Shown here: positions 52,663 to 62,923 of the stretch, piece after piece | How the letters are laid out: each line of letters opens with the position of its first letter | Position numbering within the stretch: position 1 is the first letter of the stretch | Assembly (NCBI GenBank): GCA_022969175.1 | Contig: JALJPB010000011.1 | Location: forward strand, 1 to 64,000 | DNA length: 64,000 nucleotides | DNA from: Colwellia sp. | GTDB lineage: Bacteria; Pseudomonadota; Gammaproteobacteria; Enterobacterales; Alteromonadaceae | Direction of reading: 5' to 3' | Translations under genes and position numbers: made by a program | The notes under the pieces: model-generated | Database searches by the model: none | Seen by the model: the letters and a program-made list of their open reading frames with translations, nothing else | Told to the model about the DNA's origin: nothing

Positions 52663-54030
52663 ATGAGGGTTAAATGGCAAGAATTATTATTTGAAGATAA
52701 GTTACTTAGGGTTGCATTAATTATTGCCCTAGTACCCACCTTTGCCTTTTTTTCCTTACTATATTTCGCCGAAATATCAGTGTACTTAAAAATCCTCATC
52801 GTGTTTTTTACTTTGATTGGTGAAACCTATGGTGCATTTTTTATTCGTAATAAAGTTGTCACTCAGCTGCAAACTTCAACCAATTTAATGGAGTCGATGA
52901 TTGCTGGTGATTATTCTATGCGAGCACGTGCCGAGAATGTTGATGGCGCTTTAGGAGGATTTAGTCACTTAATTAATTCATTAGCAGAAACCTTAAATCA
53001 ACACCGATTAATCACCAGAGAACATCAAATTCTTTTAGGAAAAGTTACCGATCAAATTGATGTCGCTATTATCGCCCTTAATAGTGAAGAAAAAATCACC
53101 TTGATGAATCCCGCTGCGGAAAAACTATTTCAATGTCGATTTGAACAACGCCAAGGAGCACCGATTAAAGAGTTGGGTTTGCAGGATATTGCCCAAGGCG
53201 GATTCCGAAAAGTAGTCGAGTTTGAGTTAAAACCTTATAAGAAAAAGGTCTATTTACATACCGATGAATACTTTGATCATGGTGTAAAACATCAACTGAT
53301 ATTTATTACTGACATTCAGCATTTACTGCAAGAAGAAGAGCGACAGGCATGGCAGCGATTATTACGCGTACTGAGCCATGAAATAAACAATTCTCTTGCC
53401 CCTATTGCCTCAATTAGTGAAACTTTATCAAAGTTAGTGTCGAAAAATGTCGATGGTAAGGCACTAAGCGATAGCAATAACATGAGCAGTGACTTAAATG
53501 AAAATCTAATGATGGGCTTAGATGTCATTAAGGAACGTTCACATTCACTCAATGAATTTATTCAACAATACCAAGAGTTATACAAATTACCTAAACCAAA
53601 TAAAACCTTATTTTCGCTTACTATGCTACTAAATAACTGCGCTGGACTTTTTTCCGACAGCCAGTTTCAACTTGAGGGGCCAGATTTAACTGCTTATGCT
53701 GATCTAAACCAACTGCAACAAGTCGTGGTAAATCTGTTAAAAAATGCCCAAGACGCACAACAGCAAATCACTGATGATGCGATAATCATTCAATGGCAAC
53801 AGATAGCTAATCGCCTTTCGATTGAGATAATTGATAGTGGTATGGGTATTAACAATATGGACAATATTTTTGTGCCATTTTATACCACCAAAGAACACGG
53901 TAGTGGGATAGGACTAGTTTTGAGCAGACAAATAATTACCAATCATGGCGGGGAGTTATTACTTAAAAATCGCAATAACTCACCAGGTGTTATTGCCACT
54001 ATTTTACTGCCTCACGCCCCAGTACAATGA
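52663..54030 (+). CDS. Sensor histidine kinase (NtrB-like), two membrane segments
   Basis: A 455-residue sensor kinase with two close N-terminal helices (about 16-37 and 42-62) leaving almost no periplasmic loop, so it probably senses within or near the membrane. A HAMP-like linker and a PAS domain (about 130-215, VAIIALNSEEKITLMNPAAEKLF, core TLMNPAAEKLF) precede the kinase core: His239 in LSHEINNSLAPI, N box NLLKNAQDAQ, G1 DSGMGI and GSGIGLVLS. It starts 12 bases after the activator gene and is the presumed partner of that regulator. Confidence 0.9.
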   Translation: MRVKWQELLFEDKLLRVALIIALVPTFAFFSLLYFAEISVYLKILIVFFTLIGETYGAFFIRNKVVTQLQTSTNLMESMIAGDYSMRARAENVDGALGGFSHLINSLAETLNQHRLITREHQILLGKVTDQIDVAIIALNSEEKITLMNPAAEKLFQCRFEQRQGAPIKELGLQDIAQGGFRKVVEFELKPYKKKVYLHTDEYFDHGVKHQLIFITDIQHLLQEEERQAWQRLLRVLSHEINNSLAPIASISETLSKLVSKNVDGKALSDSNNMSSDLNENLMMGLDVIKERSHSLNEFIQQYQELYKLPKPNKTLFSLTMLLNNCAGLFSDSQFQLEGPDLTAYADLNQLQQVVVNLLKNAQDAQQQITDDAIIIQWQQIANRLSIEIIDSGMGINNMDNIFVPFYTTKEHGSGIGLVLSRQIITNHGGELLLKNRNNSPGVIATILLPHAPVQ

Positions 54031-54253
54031 ACCCTGCTACCTAAAGATAACTTCTAGCACAGACTAATTTGCACAAAATCTATTGAGCGAATAGTCAATT
54101 ATTATTGTCAGAGTATTCATTGTTTACCCTTCTGCTAAAACTCCCTTGTAGCCCCATGAAATGTAAGAAAATGTAAGATAGATTGTTGTTGTTATTAAAT
54201 AATGTCACTATTGTCACTAGACTTTATTATTTTGTATTTTACAGGGAATTATC

Positions 54254-55288
54254 ATGAAAAACGTTACGTTTTTTCATAGCGCTTTTATTCTGCTTTTAGC
54301 TTCATTTACATCTACTTTATCTTTTACTCTTCAAGCAAACGAACCACAAAAAGTTAGCACAGCTCAAGCTAAGGAGTTATTTTTTTATCCCCAAAAAAAT
54401 GCCACGGCCGTTGCCAAAGCGCTTAACCATACTAATGTACCGTCACAAATTCCAGCACAAGTAAACTCAATTGCAGTTCAACGAGGTGAGAGCGTTAGTA
54501 AGGGTCAATTATTGGTTGAATTAGATTGTCAGAATAATGAACTGTCACTTGCCTACGCAAGTTCAGTATGGTCGACCGCCAAAGTACAATTATCACTGTC
54601 ACAGCGAAACCTTCAACGAGCAATGCGCTTACATAAAAATAAAAACATTGGTGAAGCCGAATTAGATAACAGCCAAGTAGCGGTTGAAGTTGCGACATTA
54701 AAAGTAGCTGAGCTTAATGTTAATGTGAAGACTAATAAACTTGCCGTTCAGCGCTGTAATATTTACTCCCCTTATGACGGCATAATAACCAAGCGTTTAG
54801 TCAGTGAAGGTGATTATGTTGCTACAGGGCAAACGTTACTGAGTGTTGTGCAGAAAAATTCCATTGAAATTCAAGCCCAGGTTCCTGTTTCTCAACTTAA
54901 CGACTTAGTTAATGGCCAACGATACCAGTTTATTAACAATGATATTTCGGTTGATATAACCCTTAAAAATGTCGTTGAATTTATTGAAACTAATAGCCAA
55001 TCACAAATAGTCAGTTTTTCTGTCGCCCACGACTCTGTTATTTCAGGTGCTGAGGGCATGATAAATTGGCATTCTCCAGTAACATTTCTTCCTGCACATT
55101 TATTAACCCAACGCAAAAACCAGTACGGCATATTTATTGTGAACAATAAAAAAGCAAAATTTATTACTGTAGATAGCGCCCAAGAAGGTCGTCCTTTTAA
55201 GTTATCACTTGATGACAGTAGCCAAATTATTATTGATGGTCGTCATCGTGTTAGTGACGGCGAAGCTGTTTCTTTTGTGGCTGAGTGA
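54254..55288 (+). CDS. RND-type periplasmic adaptor
   Basis: A 344-residue membrane fusion protein with a signal peptide (about 1-28). It has an unusually short alpha-hairpin (about 85-145), lipoyl halves AVQRGESVSKGQLLVEL and RCNIYSPYDGIITKRL (core NIYSPYDGII), and a C-terminal barrel. It precedes an RND permease with 8 bases between the stop at 55288 and the chosen permease start. No outer-membrane partner is adjacent. AGGGAA precedes the ATG at 54254. Confidence 0.85.
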   Translation: MKNVTFFHSAFILLLASFTSTLSFTLQANEPQKVSTAQAKELFFYPQKNATAVAKALNHTNVPSQIPAQVNSIAVQRGESVSKGQLLVELDCQNNELSLAYASSVWSTAKVQLSLSQRNLQRAMRLHKNKNIGEAELDNSQVAVEVATLKVAELNVNVKTNKLAVQRCNIYSPYDGIITKRLVSEGDYVATGQTLLSVVQKNSIEIQAQVPVSQLNDLVNGQRYQFINNDISVDITLKNVVEFIETNSQSQIVSFSVAHDSVISGAEGMINWHSPVTFLPAHLLTQRKNQYGIFIVNNKKAKFITVDSAQEGRPFKLSLDDSSQIIIDGRHRVSDGEAVSFVAE

Positions 55289-55296
55289 GAATAAAG

Positions 55297-58200
55297 ATGT
55301 TAATTAGCCTCATTAAAAATCATGTTTTTACTAACTTAGTCTTTGTTTTAGTTTTGTTTATTGGCTATGTCAGTTACCAAAACCTACCACGTGAACAAGA
55401 CCCTACTATCAATTTTAACTGGATCCAAGTAACCACGCCTTTCCCTGGCGCTTCAGCGGAAGATGTTGAGCAAAAAGTCACTTTGCCGTTGGAAGAGGCG
55501 ATAGAAAAAATACAAGACATGAAGTTTGTTTCAAGTACTTCTCGAGAGGGCTTTTCGAGTATTTTGATTCGTTTTCAAGATGTCGGTGATCGGATGTTTG
55601 ACAAACGGGTATCTGATTTACGACGCGAAATTCAAAACGTTGAAGACCGCTTGCCTGAAGAAGTAGACAGGCCTATTATTTTTGAGTTGACCTCATCTAA
55701 CGCATTTCCAAGTGCGACCGTACTTATTCATGGGCTGGCAAACGATGCTAATTTACGTCAACAGGCCCGTACTGTTGAGCGCGACTTAGCCCGAATAAAA
55801 GGGGTTTCTCGGGTACAACCGACCGCGCTTTATGAAACGGAACTGCAAATACGTTTTGATATTGATAAATTACAAGCCAGTGCTATTTCGCCAACCGATA
55901 TTACAAATACCATTCGTTTGTTTTTCAAAGATATTTCAGCCGGCTCTACCAATATTGCTGCCGATCGTTGGTTAGTAAGAGTTGACGGTACCACCATTGA
56001 TCCTGAACGAATTGCTCAGCTGCCTATCATTAGACAAAATGTTGGCCAAAACACTAATCAGACTATGCGCCAAAAAATCAGAATTGGCGATGTTGCTGTT
56101 GTCGCTCGAGCTCGAGCGAAAGCGGATACCTTGGTAAGTTATCAAGGTCGCCCTGCGGTAATGATGGCGGTAATGAAAAGAGACAAAGCCAATACTTTAG
56201 CGTTAGTTGAACGTATTAATGATTATATTGAGGAAAAAAACAAAAATTCCGACGGCTTAGAGGTCATCATTACGCTGGCAGACGATCAAACCTTAATTAC
56301 CAAAAATGCCCTTAATATCATGCAAACCAATGCTGTGTTAGGGCTGTTTTTTGTCCTGATTATCACTTGGCTATTTTTAGGCAGTAAAATATCGATACTG
56401 ATCACCATTGGCATTCCTTTTACCTTAGCAGGCACCTTTTTTATTCTTGATAATTTGGGTCAAACCTTAAATACCTCAGTATTTTTAGGCATAGTGATTG
56501 CGTTAGGTATGTTAGTTGATGATGCAGTTGTGGTTGTTGAGTCTATCTACAATAAGCTCAGGCACGGAGTTGATAACGTTAAAGCTGTTACTGAAGGTTT
56601 ATTTGAAGTGATTAACCCAGTAACGGCATCAGTGCTAACCACAATAGCCGCATTTTTACCACTCATGTTAATGCCGGGGATTTTAGGTAAGTTTATGATG
56701 GTTATTCCTTTAGTGGTTACTCTTGCCCTAGTGATCAGCTTAATTGAAGCGTTTTGGATGTTGCCCGGTCACATAATGTCGACCAATATAAACGTTAACA
56801 AAAACTCTAAAAGCCATCAATTTAGGCAAGCGTTTACTCACTGGATTAGGGTAAAGTACTGCTTTGCTTTAATCAAAGTATTACGAAAGCCCATTAGAGC
56901 TATCTTAGCGTTATTCTTTTTATTAGCGTTAGCGGTTAGTGCACTTTCTGCTGGTTTTATTAAACTTGATTTTTTCGCTTCAGATAGTTTGCGACTATTT
57001 TATGTCAACGTCACTATGCCAACCAGCACCTCGTTACAAGGCACGCTAGATAAAGTACTTGAAATAGAAACTCAAGTTAATAAACACTTACAAGACGATG
57101 AAGTACGAACCGTGGTCAGTTATGCCGGACAACAATATACTGAAACTGAACCATTTTTGGGCGAGCATTACGGCCAAATATTGGTTAGCTTGCAACCTGA
57201 AACGGGTGATCTAAGTGATGTAAACACCATTATCGAGAAGATGAGAGCAGACGTTACTTCGATTCCTGGACCGGTTAATATTTCATTTTTAACCATTAAT
57301 GGCGGACCGCCAACGAGCAAAGCCATCAGCGTTAAGGTCAGAGGCAATGATTATGCAGAGCTTAAAGCGGCTACTACAGCCATAGCAAAATTTATGGTTG
57401 CCAATGGCAATTATACCGATATTAACGATGACGACAGTGAAGGACGCTTTGGCTTAACATTAACCTTAAACAACGATGCAATCTTCCGCAGTGGTATACG
57501 CCCCGATGTAGTGATGAACACCATTAAAGCCTTAGTAGATGGTGAAATTGCCGCACAAATTCAATACCAAGGTGATCAAATAGCCATTAGAGTACAATCG
57601 GCAAAAGCACTCAATAAAGGTTTTGATAACATTGAAGACGTACTCGCCCTACAACTGCCCTTAGCCAACGGCAACAAAATTCCATTGCGCGAATTAGTTA
57701 ATGTCGTTACTTCGAAGGTGAAAGGAAATTTACGCCACTATAACTTTAAGCGCACCATCACCTTAGAGTCTGATATCAATAAAGAACAACTTGATACAGT
57801 AGCGGCCAATAAACTGATCCAAGATTTTTGGCGAACTATTATGCATAACTACCCGAATGTTGATTTAGATTTTTCTGGCGAACTAGACGATATTGAAGAA
57901 AGTATGGATGCCATTGGAGTATTATTTCTCTTTGGCCTAGCATTAATGTATTTAATATTGGCGACCCAGTTCAGTAGCTACTTTCAACCATTGATGATTT
58001 TAGCAACGGTACCTATGGCCTTTACCGGTGTTATTTTAGGGTTAATTGTTACTGGGAACCCACTAAGCCTTTATACCCTTTACGGTATTGTTGCGCTGGC
58101 CGGTATTGCCGTTAACTCCGCCATTGTGCTAATTTCTAAAGCGAACAGTAATATTGAACAAGGCATGACCTTATTACATGCTACTTTTTATGCGGCAAGA

Positions 58201-58428
58201 CGCCGAATGTTGCCGATACTGATAACCACTTTTACCACAGTGGCTGGCTTATTTTCACTAGCTACCGGCCTTGGCGGCAAGTCGTTAATTTGGGCACCAG
58301 TGGCGACATCAATTGTGTGGGGTTTAATGTTTTCAGCGGTTTTGTCTATGTTTATTGTACCGGCGATTTATTTGCTTTCAATGAAGCGCTCTTATCAAAA
58401 GAGCCAGTTAGCCAAGACCAAGGAATAA
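55297..58428 (+). CDS. RND efflux permease, divergent subgroup (no helix 10 Lys)
   Basis: About 1043 residues from ATG 55297; a GTG at 55285 overlapping the adaptor stop would add four residues. The fold matches AcrB-type RND: 12 helices and two porter loops, with the acidic pair in LGMLVDDAVVVVE. In the helix 10 motif (LAGIAVNSAIVLIS) the Lys of AcrB (AKN) is missing, as in a divergent family of RND proteins with GIVVN/GIAVN at this point. Drug, metal or lipid substrate cannot be told. Second gene of the pair with the adaptor at 54254. Confidence 0.88.
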   Translation: MLISLIKNHVFTNLVFVLVLFIGYVSYQNLPREQDPTINFNWIQVTTPFPGASAEDVEQKVTLPLEEAIEKIQDMKFVSSTSREGFSSILIRFQDVGDRMFDKRVSDLRREIQNVEDRLPEEVDRPIIFELTSSNAFPSATVLIHGLANDANLRQQARTVERDLARIKGVSRVQPTALYETELQIRFDIDKLQASAISPTDITNTIRLFFKDISAGSTNIAADRWLVRVDGTTIDPERIAQLPIIRQNVGQNTNQTMRQKIRIGDVAVVARARAKADTLVSYQGRPAVMMAVMKRDKANTLALVERINDYIEEKNKNSDGLEVIITLADDQTLITKNALNIMQTNAVLGLFFVLIITWLFLGSKISILITIGIPFTLAGTFFILDNLGQTLNTSVFLGIVIALGMLVDDAVVVVESIYNKLRHGVDNVKAVTEGLFEVINPVTASVLTTIAAFLPLMLMPGILGKFMMVIPLVVTLALVISLIEAFWMLPGHIMSTNINVNKNSKSHQFRQAFTHWIRVKYCFALIKVLRKPIRAILALFFLLALAVSALSAGFIKLDFFASDSLRLFYVNVTMPTSTSLQGTLDKVLEIETQVNKHLQDDEVRTVVSYAGQQYTETEPFLGEHYGQILVSLQPETGDLSDVNTIIEKMRADVTSIPGPVNISFLTINGGPPTSKAISVKVRGNDYAELKAATTAIAKFMVANGNYTDINDDDSEGRFGLTLTLNNDAIFRSGIRPDVVMNTIKALVDGEIAAQIQYQGDQIAIRVQSAKALNKGFDNIEDVLALQLPLANGNKIPLRELVNVVTSKVKGNLRHYNFKRTITLESDINKEQLDTVAANKLIQDFWRTIMHNYPNVDLDFSGELDDIEESMDAIGVLFLFGLALMYLILATQFSSYFQPLMILATVPMAFTGVILGLIVTGNPLSLYTLYGIVALAGIAVNSAIVLISKANSNIEQGMTLLHATFYAARRRMLPILITTFTTVAGLFSLATGLGGKSLIWAPVATSIVWGLMFSAVLSMFIVPAIYLLSMKRSYQKSQLAKTKE

Positions 58429-58459
58429 ACGACTCTGCTATTATTTTCCGTTTGCTGAA

Positions 58460-58485
58460 CATTGTTAATGTAGCCATTAACAATG
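58460..58485. terminator. Convergent terminator-like stem
   Basis: CATTGTTAATG (58460-58470) and CATTAACAATG (58475-58485) form a perfect 11-bp stem around TAGC between the converging RND and AttH-type genes. No U-run follows. Confidence 0.55.
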
Positions 58486-58549
58486 TCGCAGAGCTTAAAA
58501 GGTAAATATGGCAGATAATAACCAAACAAGAATAGGTTTTGTCGGCAAC

Positions 58550-59731
58550 TTAATGACTATAGCCGGTCATTTCAAGAAAGCCTTCACCGTTGTGGCTGCC
58601 ACTGAAAGTGACCATGCCTTCAAAATATTCAATACCAAAGCGCATAATTTGTTTTTCATTGATCACTTGCACATTAAGATCTATGCCCTCTTTGACAATC
58701 ACTAGCGAAAAGGCTGCCGGGTAAGGTGAGCTTGTTTTACTTTTACTAGCGGTATTATCACTTGGTGATTTTTCTTTAACGGTTATTTGCACTTCGTTTG
58801 TTGTTAAGGTACGTATTTTTCCATCCTTGGTCATTATGCTGGCGTAAATATAGTCTTGTTCTACAGAGCGAAGACGGTAGACCATCAAGGCTTTATTATC
58901 CGTTAGCCTTAGTGAAAACCAATCCCAGCCTTGTTGATCTTTTGCTAACATTTGTGAGCCCCATTCTCGATCAAACCAAGCGCTACCTGTTACTTTTTGC
59001 CATTTTCCCTGCCAGAAAACCTCTCCTGACACTTCAATAAAAGGTTGTGAGTAATAATGACTGGCGATATCTAGGCTAGGGTGTTTTTTACTAAAACCGT
59101 TATCGCCCTGAAGAAAAAATGCTTGTTGGTTATTCACTGCTAACTTTGAGCGTAAGTTAAGGTTCACTTGCCAGTGTGGCTGCTCTGCTTGGCTATTGGT
59201 CTTGCTCTCGCCCTTGCTAGTTATCGCACCCACCGCTGAGCCATAGGTAAGTGATGCTGGTAATAAGGAACTGGTTGATTGCCAAGACCAGTCATCTATT
59301 TCAGCGTTAAAAGGTCGACTTGATATTGTCACATTACCTAAATCTTCTCGGCCGTTTCTAAAACTCGATTTATGGCTTTTGCTGTCAGCCAGTGCAGCAT
59401 GAGCAAAGTACCAATGTTTATCATCAACGGCTCGGCGAAATAAGGTCCATTGGCTTGCCAGCGACTGACCATTTTCGGTGTGCAAGTTAGCGGTTAAATA
59501 CCACCACTCCTGTCGATATTTTTTGTGCGGAGCATGGGCTTGTGGGAAGCTAATAATATGATCCGCCGAGGGCCTTTTAAAATCACCAGAATCATCAGCT
59601 AATTCTTTTAACGGATCGCTTTTTTTGGCTGACTTGTCACTGCAACCCGTGGCGAATAAGACACTAAAAAGCATTCCAAGTAAGATAAATATTGGGTATG
59701 ACGAGCATACCTTTAACGTTTTTGTCTTCAT
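58550..59731 (-). CDS. AttH/CrtC-type lipocalin-like lipoprotein
   Basis: A 393-residue protein with a lipoprotein signal ending LFATGC (Cys near 30). It matches the carotenoid 1,2-hydratase/AttH fold: SFPQAHAPHKKYRQEWWYLTANL (core QEWWYLTANL), SQWTLFRR, then WFDREWGSQML and WDWFSLRL. Hydratase activity is not certain; AttH-type proteins next to ABC genes are thought to handle lipids or hydrophobic molecules. It is the last gene of a minus-strand operon; the permease gene overlaps it by 4 bases (ATGA). Confidence 0.85.
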   Translation of the reverse strand: MKTKTLKVCSSYPIFILLGMLFSVLFATGCSDKSAKKSDPLKELADDSGDFKRPSADHIISFPQAHAPHKKYRQEWWYLTANLHTENGQSLASQWTLFRRAVDDKHWYFAHAALADSKSHKSSFRNGREDLGNVTISSRPFNAEIDDWSWQSTSSLLPASLTYGSAVGAITSKGESKTNSQAEQPHWQVNLNLRSKLAVNNQQAFFLQGDNGFSKKHPSLDIASHYYSQPFIEVSGEVFWQGKWQKVTGSAWFDREWGSQMLAKDQQGWDWFSLRLTDNKALMVYRLRSVEQDYIYASIMTKDGKIRTLTTNEVQITVKEKSPSDNTASKSKTSSPYPAAFSLVIVKEGIDLNVQVINEKQIMRFGIEYFEGMVTFSGSHNGEGFLEMTGYSH

Positions 59732-62250
59732 GATAAACTTGCCCTAACATTGAGCTTATATAATGGGATTGCTAAAGCGGGTATTAAAATAATTAAGCCA
59801 ATGATACTGCTAATGGCAAAAGGCATAATATCGAGCACTAACGGCATTGACCAGCCAAAAGAGGCCGGTAATATTTCACTGACTAATGCTTTGGCTAACA
59901 GTGAGGCAATGGGCCAGCTTAGTAATATAGTGCCGGTCGCGAGCAATAACCATTGGGCTATCATATGACCAAATAATCCTAATCGGCTATAACCTAAGCT
60001 ACTTAAAGTATATAAATCAGCCTTACGGGCTAACTCTAAGCCATTCGCCGATAAAAACAGCCCAAAACAGGCAATGGTAAGTAAGACAAAAGCGATAGCC
60101 TGGGTAAGAACAAATGTTTGTTTGAATATGCCTAAAGCAAGTTGCTTGATTTGCTCGGGCTGATATATCTGCTGAGCATCAAGCTTAAGTGCAGTAGCAA
60201 CCTGTTGCTTAGTAAGTGAAGATTTTTCACTGAGCAGCACGCCAAAACCTTTTTCATACCAACCAGTTAACGGCCTATCATTCATTGTTATCGGTATTTT
60301 TATTGCTAAGCCTTGGTTGCCATAATCATAATATATGCCCTGTATTACACAAGTTAACGCATTATTGACTTGCCGCACGGTTAGCGAGTCACTTAAAGAC
60401 AAACCGCGTTTTAACGATAATTGTTCATTGATATAACAAGTATTATTCTGGATATTAGTATTCGGGACTTTTGTCTCGAGCAGCGCTACATTAACGGATT
60501 TACTTTTGAATACTAAGCTATTTGTTTGTGTCTTTGAATGTAGAGCATGCACAGCAATGGTCTCGCCTTTATACTTTGCTACGGTTTGCTCAAACAACAT
60601 ATATTCTTCAATATCTGGGTGTTGTTTCAACCAAGTTTCAATACGAGGTTTTTGCTCTTTGTTATAGCTAATAAATAAGTCAGAGCTGAGTAATTGATTT
60701 AAATAGGCAACAAAGGACGATTCAAAACTATTAACCATCAATGCAGCGGAAATACTGGCGGTTAATGCCAAGTAAAATGCCGCTAAAGGCAGATAACGTA
60801 CACCCACTTGCTGACTAACATCTTTAAGGAGGTATTTTAAGCGAAATGAGCGACTAAAATGGGCTAAGCCGACAAATAAATAGCGTAATAAATTGGGCAA
60901 AATAGCGACACTGGCGATAAGCAACAAGCTATTTTTCATCATTAAATTCAACCAAGCATTACTGGCGAGTAAACTGTTTGAATTTAAGGCAGTGGCAGAT
61001 AAAAAAGGCAACAAGAAATAGGCTGACAATAACAGCAAGCTAATAATAAAGCTGGCTCTATAATTAAACGGTTTATGGGCTGCTTGTGCTGTTAAAGCTA
61101 TTTTTGCCGAGCTAATCGACTTAAATTGTTTGATAAGTGCCAACAGCACGGCGACAGCAGAAATAATAAAAGCCCATAAACTGTAGTGCCAGTGCCATTG
61201 AAAATGGCCACTTAGTCTTAATTGGTATAATTGCTCGAGAGTTATGCCTAATATTGGTAATAACGTCGTGACCAGCGCCATCGCAATAACAATACCAATA
61301 AGGCTGGCAAGTAAGGTAAGCAATAAAGACTCACATAACATAACCGTTAAAATAGTACGCAGTTCAACACCCAACAACCGTAATTGCGCGGCTAATTCTC
61401 CGCGTTTACGCCATGCTTGATTCGCCGCTTGAAAAGCAATAAATAAACTGACAATAAAACCTAACACAGCCAGTGCCGACAAGTTTAAATGCAGCGCATC
61501 AGCAAAGCCTTCTCGCTCTTCTATCGAATAAGACTGTTGAATAAATAAATGTTCCGGTAGTTCCGCCGTTAAACGCGCTATTTCATGGTCAGACATCGCT
61601 GGTACCATCAAATGACTAAAGCCTTTAATATCAGGAAATAACTGCCAAGCCAGTGCGATATCTATTAAGGCAACTTTGCCCCAATCATTCACCGTATTTA
61701 GCCTAGCGGTGGTTGATACATGCTCGGCAAAGCCAATATCAACAGTGCTTGTGTTAATGGCGTCAGGCGATATTTTGTTTTTGTTATCAATTAAACCCAG
61801 TGAGTTCGCATAATCACTGCTGATATTAATTTGCTTGCTGGTAAAGCTTTCCGGCATGCTCAATACCATAGGTAACAAGTCTAACGCTCTTAACGATAAC
61901 GACTTACCATTGATCAATTTTTTCTGGAAGGAATGAACAGGACTAAGCTGATGAAAGCCTAACTTTTTTAAGCGGATAAAATCTTGTTGGTCGATATTTT
62001 TATCGCTTTTAGCCAATATATTAAAAGCAATAGGAGATTTTAACCGACTGTTTGCTTGTTGATATTGCTGCTTACTGGCATGATTTAATACCAAAATACA
62101 GAGCAAAGTACTAGTCGCTATCGCTAAACTAAAAATAAAACCAATATTTAATAGTGGTTTGTGTCGATATTCAGCTAGATGAGTTTTTAATACCAATAAA
62201 AAGTCATGGCTGTTGATGTTGCTCTTAAAATTACCGTCAGTAGTTTTCAT
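59728..62250 (-). CDS. ABC transporter permease, FtsX-like, AttH-associated
   Basis: An 840-residue inner-membrane permease with an N-terminal helix (about 36-58), a periplasmic loop, three central helices (about 252-375), additional helices (about 395-475), a second periplasmic domain and three C-terminal helices. The FtsX-family core is visible (ELAAQLRLLGVELRTILTVML, core LRLLGVELRTIL). It pairs with the ATPase upstream, 4 bases away, and with the AttH-type lipoprotein downstream. This set resembles the AttEFGH/LolCDE-like group. The transported molecule is unknown, possibly a lipid or lipopeptide (inference). Confidence 0.82.
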   Translation of the reverse strand: MKTTDGNFKSNINSHDFLLVLKTHLAEYRHKPLLNIGFIFSLAIATSTLLCILVLNHASKQQYQQANSRLKSPIAFNILAKSDKNIDQQDFIRLKKLGFHQLSPVHSFQKKLINGKSLSLRALDLLPMVLSMPESFTSKQINISSDYANSLGLIDNKNKISPDAINTSTVDIGFAEHVSTTARLNTVNDWGKVALIDIALAWQLFPDIKGFSHLMVPAMSDHEIARLTAELPEHLFIQQSYSIEEREGFADALHLNLSALAVLGFIVSLFIAFQAANQAWRKRGELAAQLRLLGVELRTILTVMLCESLLLTLLASLIGIVIAMALVTTLLPILGITLEQLYQLRLSGHFQWHWHYSLWAFIISAVAVLLALIKQFKSISSAKIALTAQAAHKPFNYRASFIISLLLLSAYFLLPFLSATALNSNSLLASNAWLNLMMKNSLLLIASVAILPNLLRYLFVGLAHFSRSFRLKYLLKDVSQQVGVRYLPLAAFYLALTASISAALMVNSFESSFVAYLNQLLSSDLFISYNKEQKPRIETWLKQHPDIEEYMLFEQTVAKYKGETIAVHALHSKTQTNSLVFKSKSVNVALLETKVPNTNIQNNTCYINEQLSLKRGLSLSDSLTVRQVNNALTCVIQGIYYDYGNQGLAIKIPITMNDRPLTGWYEKGFGVLLSEKSSLTKQQVATALKLDAQQIYQPEQIKQLALGIFKQTFVLTQAIAFVLLTIACFGLFLSANGLELARKADLYTLSSLGYSRLGLFGHMIAQWLLLATGTILLSWPIASLLAKALVSEILPASFGWSMPLVLDIMPFAISSIIGLIILIPALAIPLYKLNVRASLS

Positions 62251-62254
62251 TGCG

Positions 62255-62923
62255 TTAACCGGTGAACAAGCTTAATGAGCCATCTTGCAAACGATAAATC
62301 TTATCCATACTTCGGGCAACATCAACGCTATGAGTGACCATTAGCAACGCGGTATTATTCGACTTGGCTAGATTGACTAATTGCTCAACCACATGACAGC
62401 TATTATTTTCATCTAAATTGCCGGTAGGCTCATCGGCAAGTAGTAGCTGAGGTCGGGAATTTAAAGCACGAGCGATGGCCACTCGCTGCATTTCCCCGCC
62501 GGACAAGGTCGCAGGATATTTGTTTAGCAGCTCACTAATGCCTAACTGCTCAGCTAGCGCTAAACCGTGCTCTGCATTATAACGGCCGGCAAGTTTGGCG
62601 CTAAATTCAATGTTGTCTTGTACCGAGAGGCTAGTAAGTAAGTTAAATTGCTGAAAAATAATACCAATATGTTGCTTGCGCAACTGACTAAGCTGTTTAT
62701 CTGAGGCTTGTTGTAATGCCAAGCCAGCGACATCAATTTTTCCTTGCTGTACAGGCTCAAGTCCAGCAATTAAATTAAGTAAGGTGGTTTTACCGCTACC
62801 ACTTTCGCCCATTAAGGCAACACATTCTCCTTGTGCCACACTAAGCGATAAGTTGTCTAATAAATGACGATGATTATCACCATCAATAATTTGATGACTT
62901 AACCCTTGAATAGTTAACGACAA
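62255..62923 (-). CDS. ABC transporter ATP-binding protein (LolD-like)
   Basis: A 222-residue ATPase with Walker A GESGSGKTT (39-47), Q-loop GIIFQQFNLL, signature LSGGEMQRVAIARAL, Walker B LLLADEPTGNLDE and H-loop THSV. It is the first gene of the minus-strand operon with the FtsX-like permease and AttH-type lipoprotein. The gap upstream to the 7TMR-DISM gene holds its promoter. Confidence 0.9.
   Translation of the reverse strand: MSLTIQGLSHQIIDGDNHRHLLDNLSLSVAQGECVALMGESGSGKTTLLNLIAGLEPVQQGKIDVAGLALQQASDKQLSQLRKQHIGIIFQQFNLLTSLSVQDNIEFSAKLAGRYNAEHGLALAEQLGISELLNKYPATLSGGEMQRVAIARALNSRPQLLLADEPTGNLDENNSCHVVEQLVNLAKSNNTALLMVTHSVDVARSMDKIYRLQDGSLSLFTG

Noticed and set aside
58508-58705. Plus-strand ORF after the second RND permease
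   Set aside because: It overlaps the 3' end of the AttH-type gene in antisense and has no domain.
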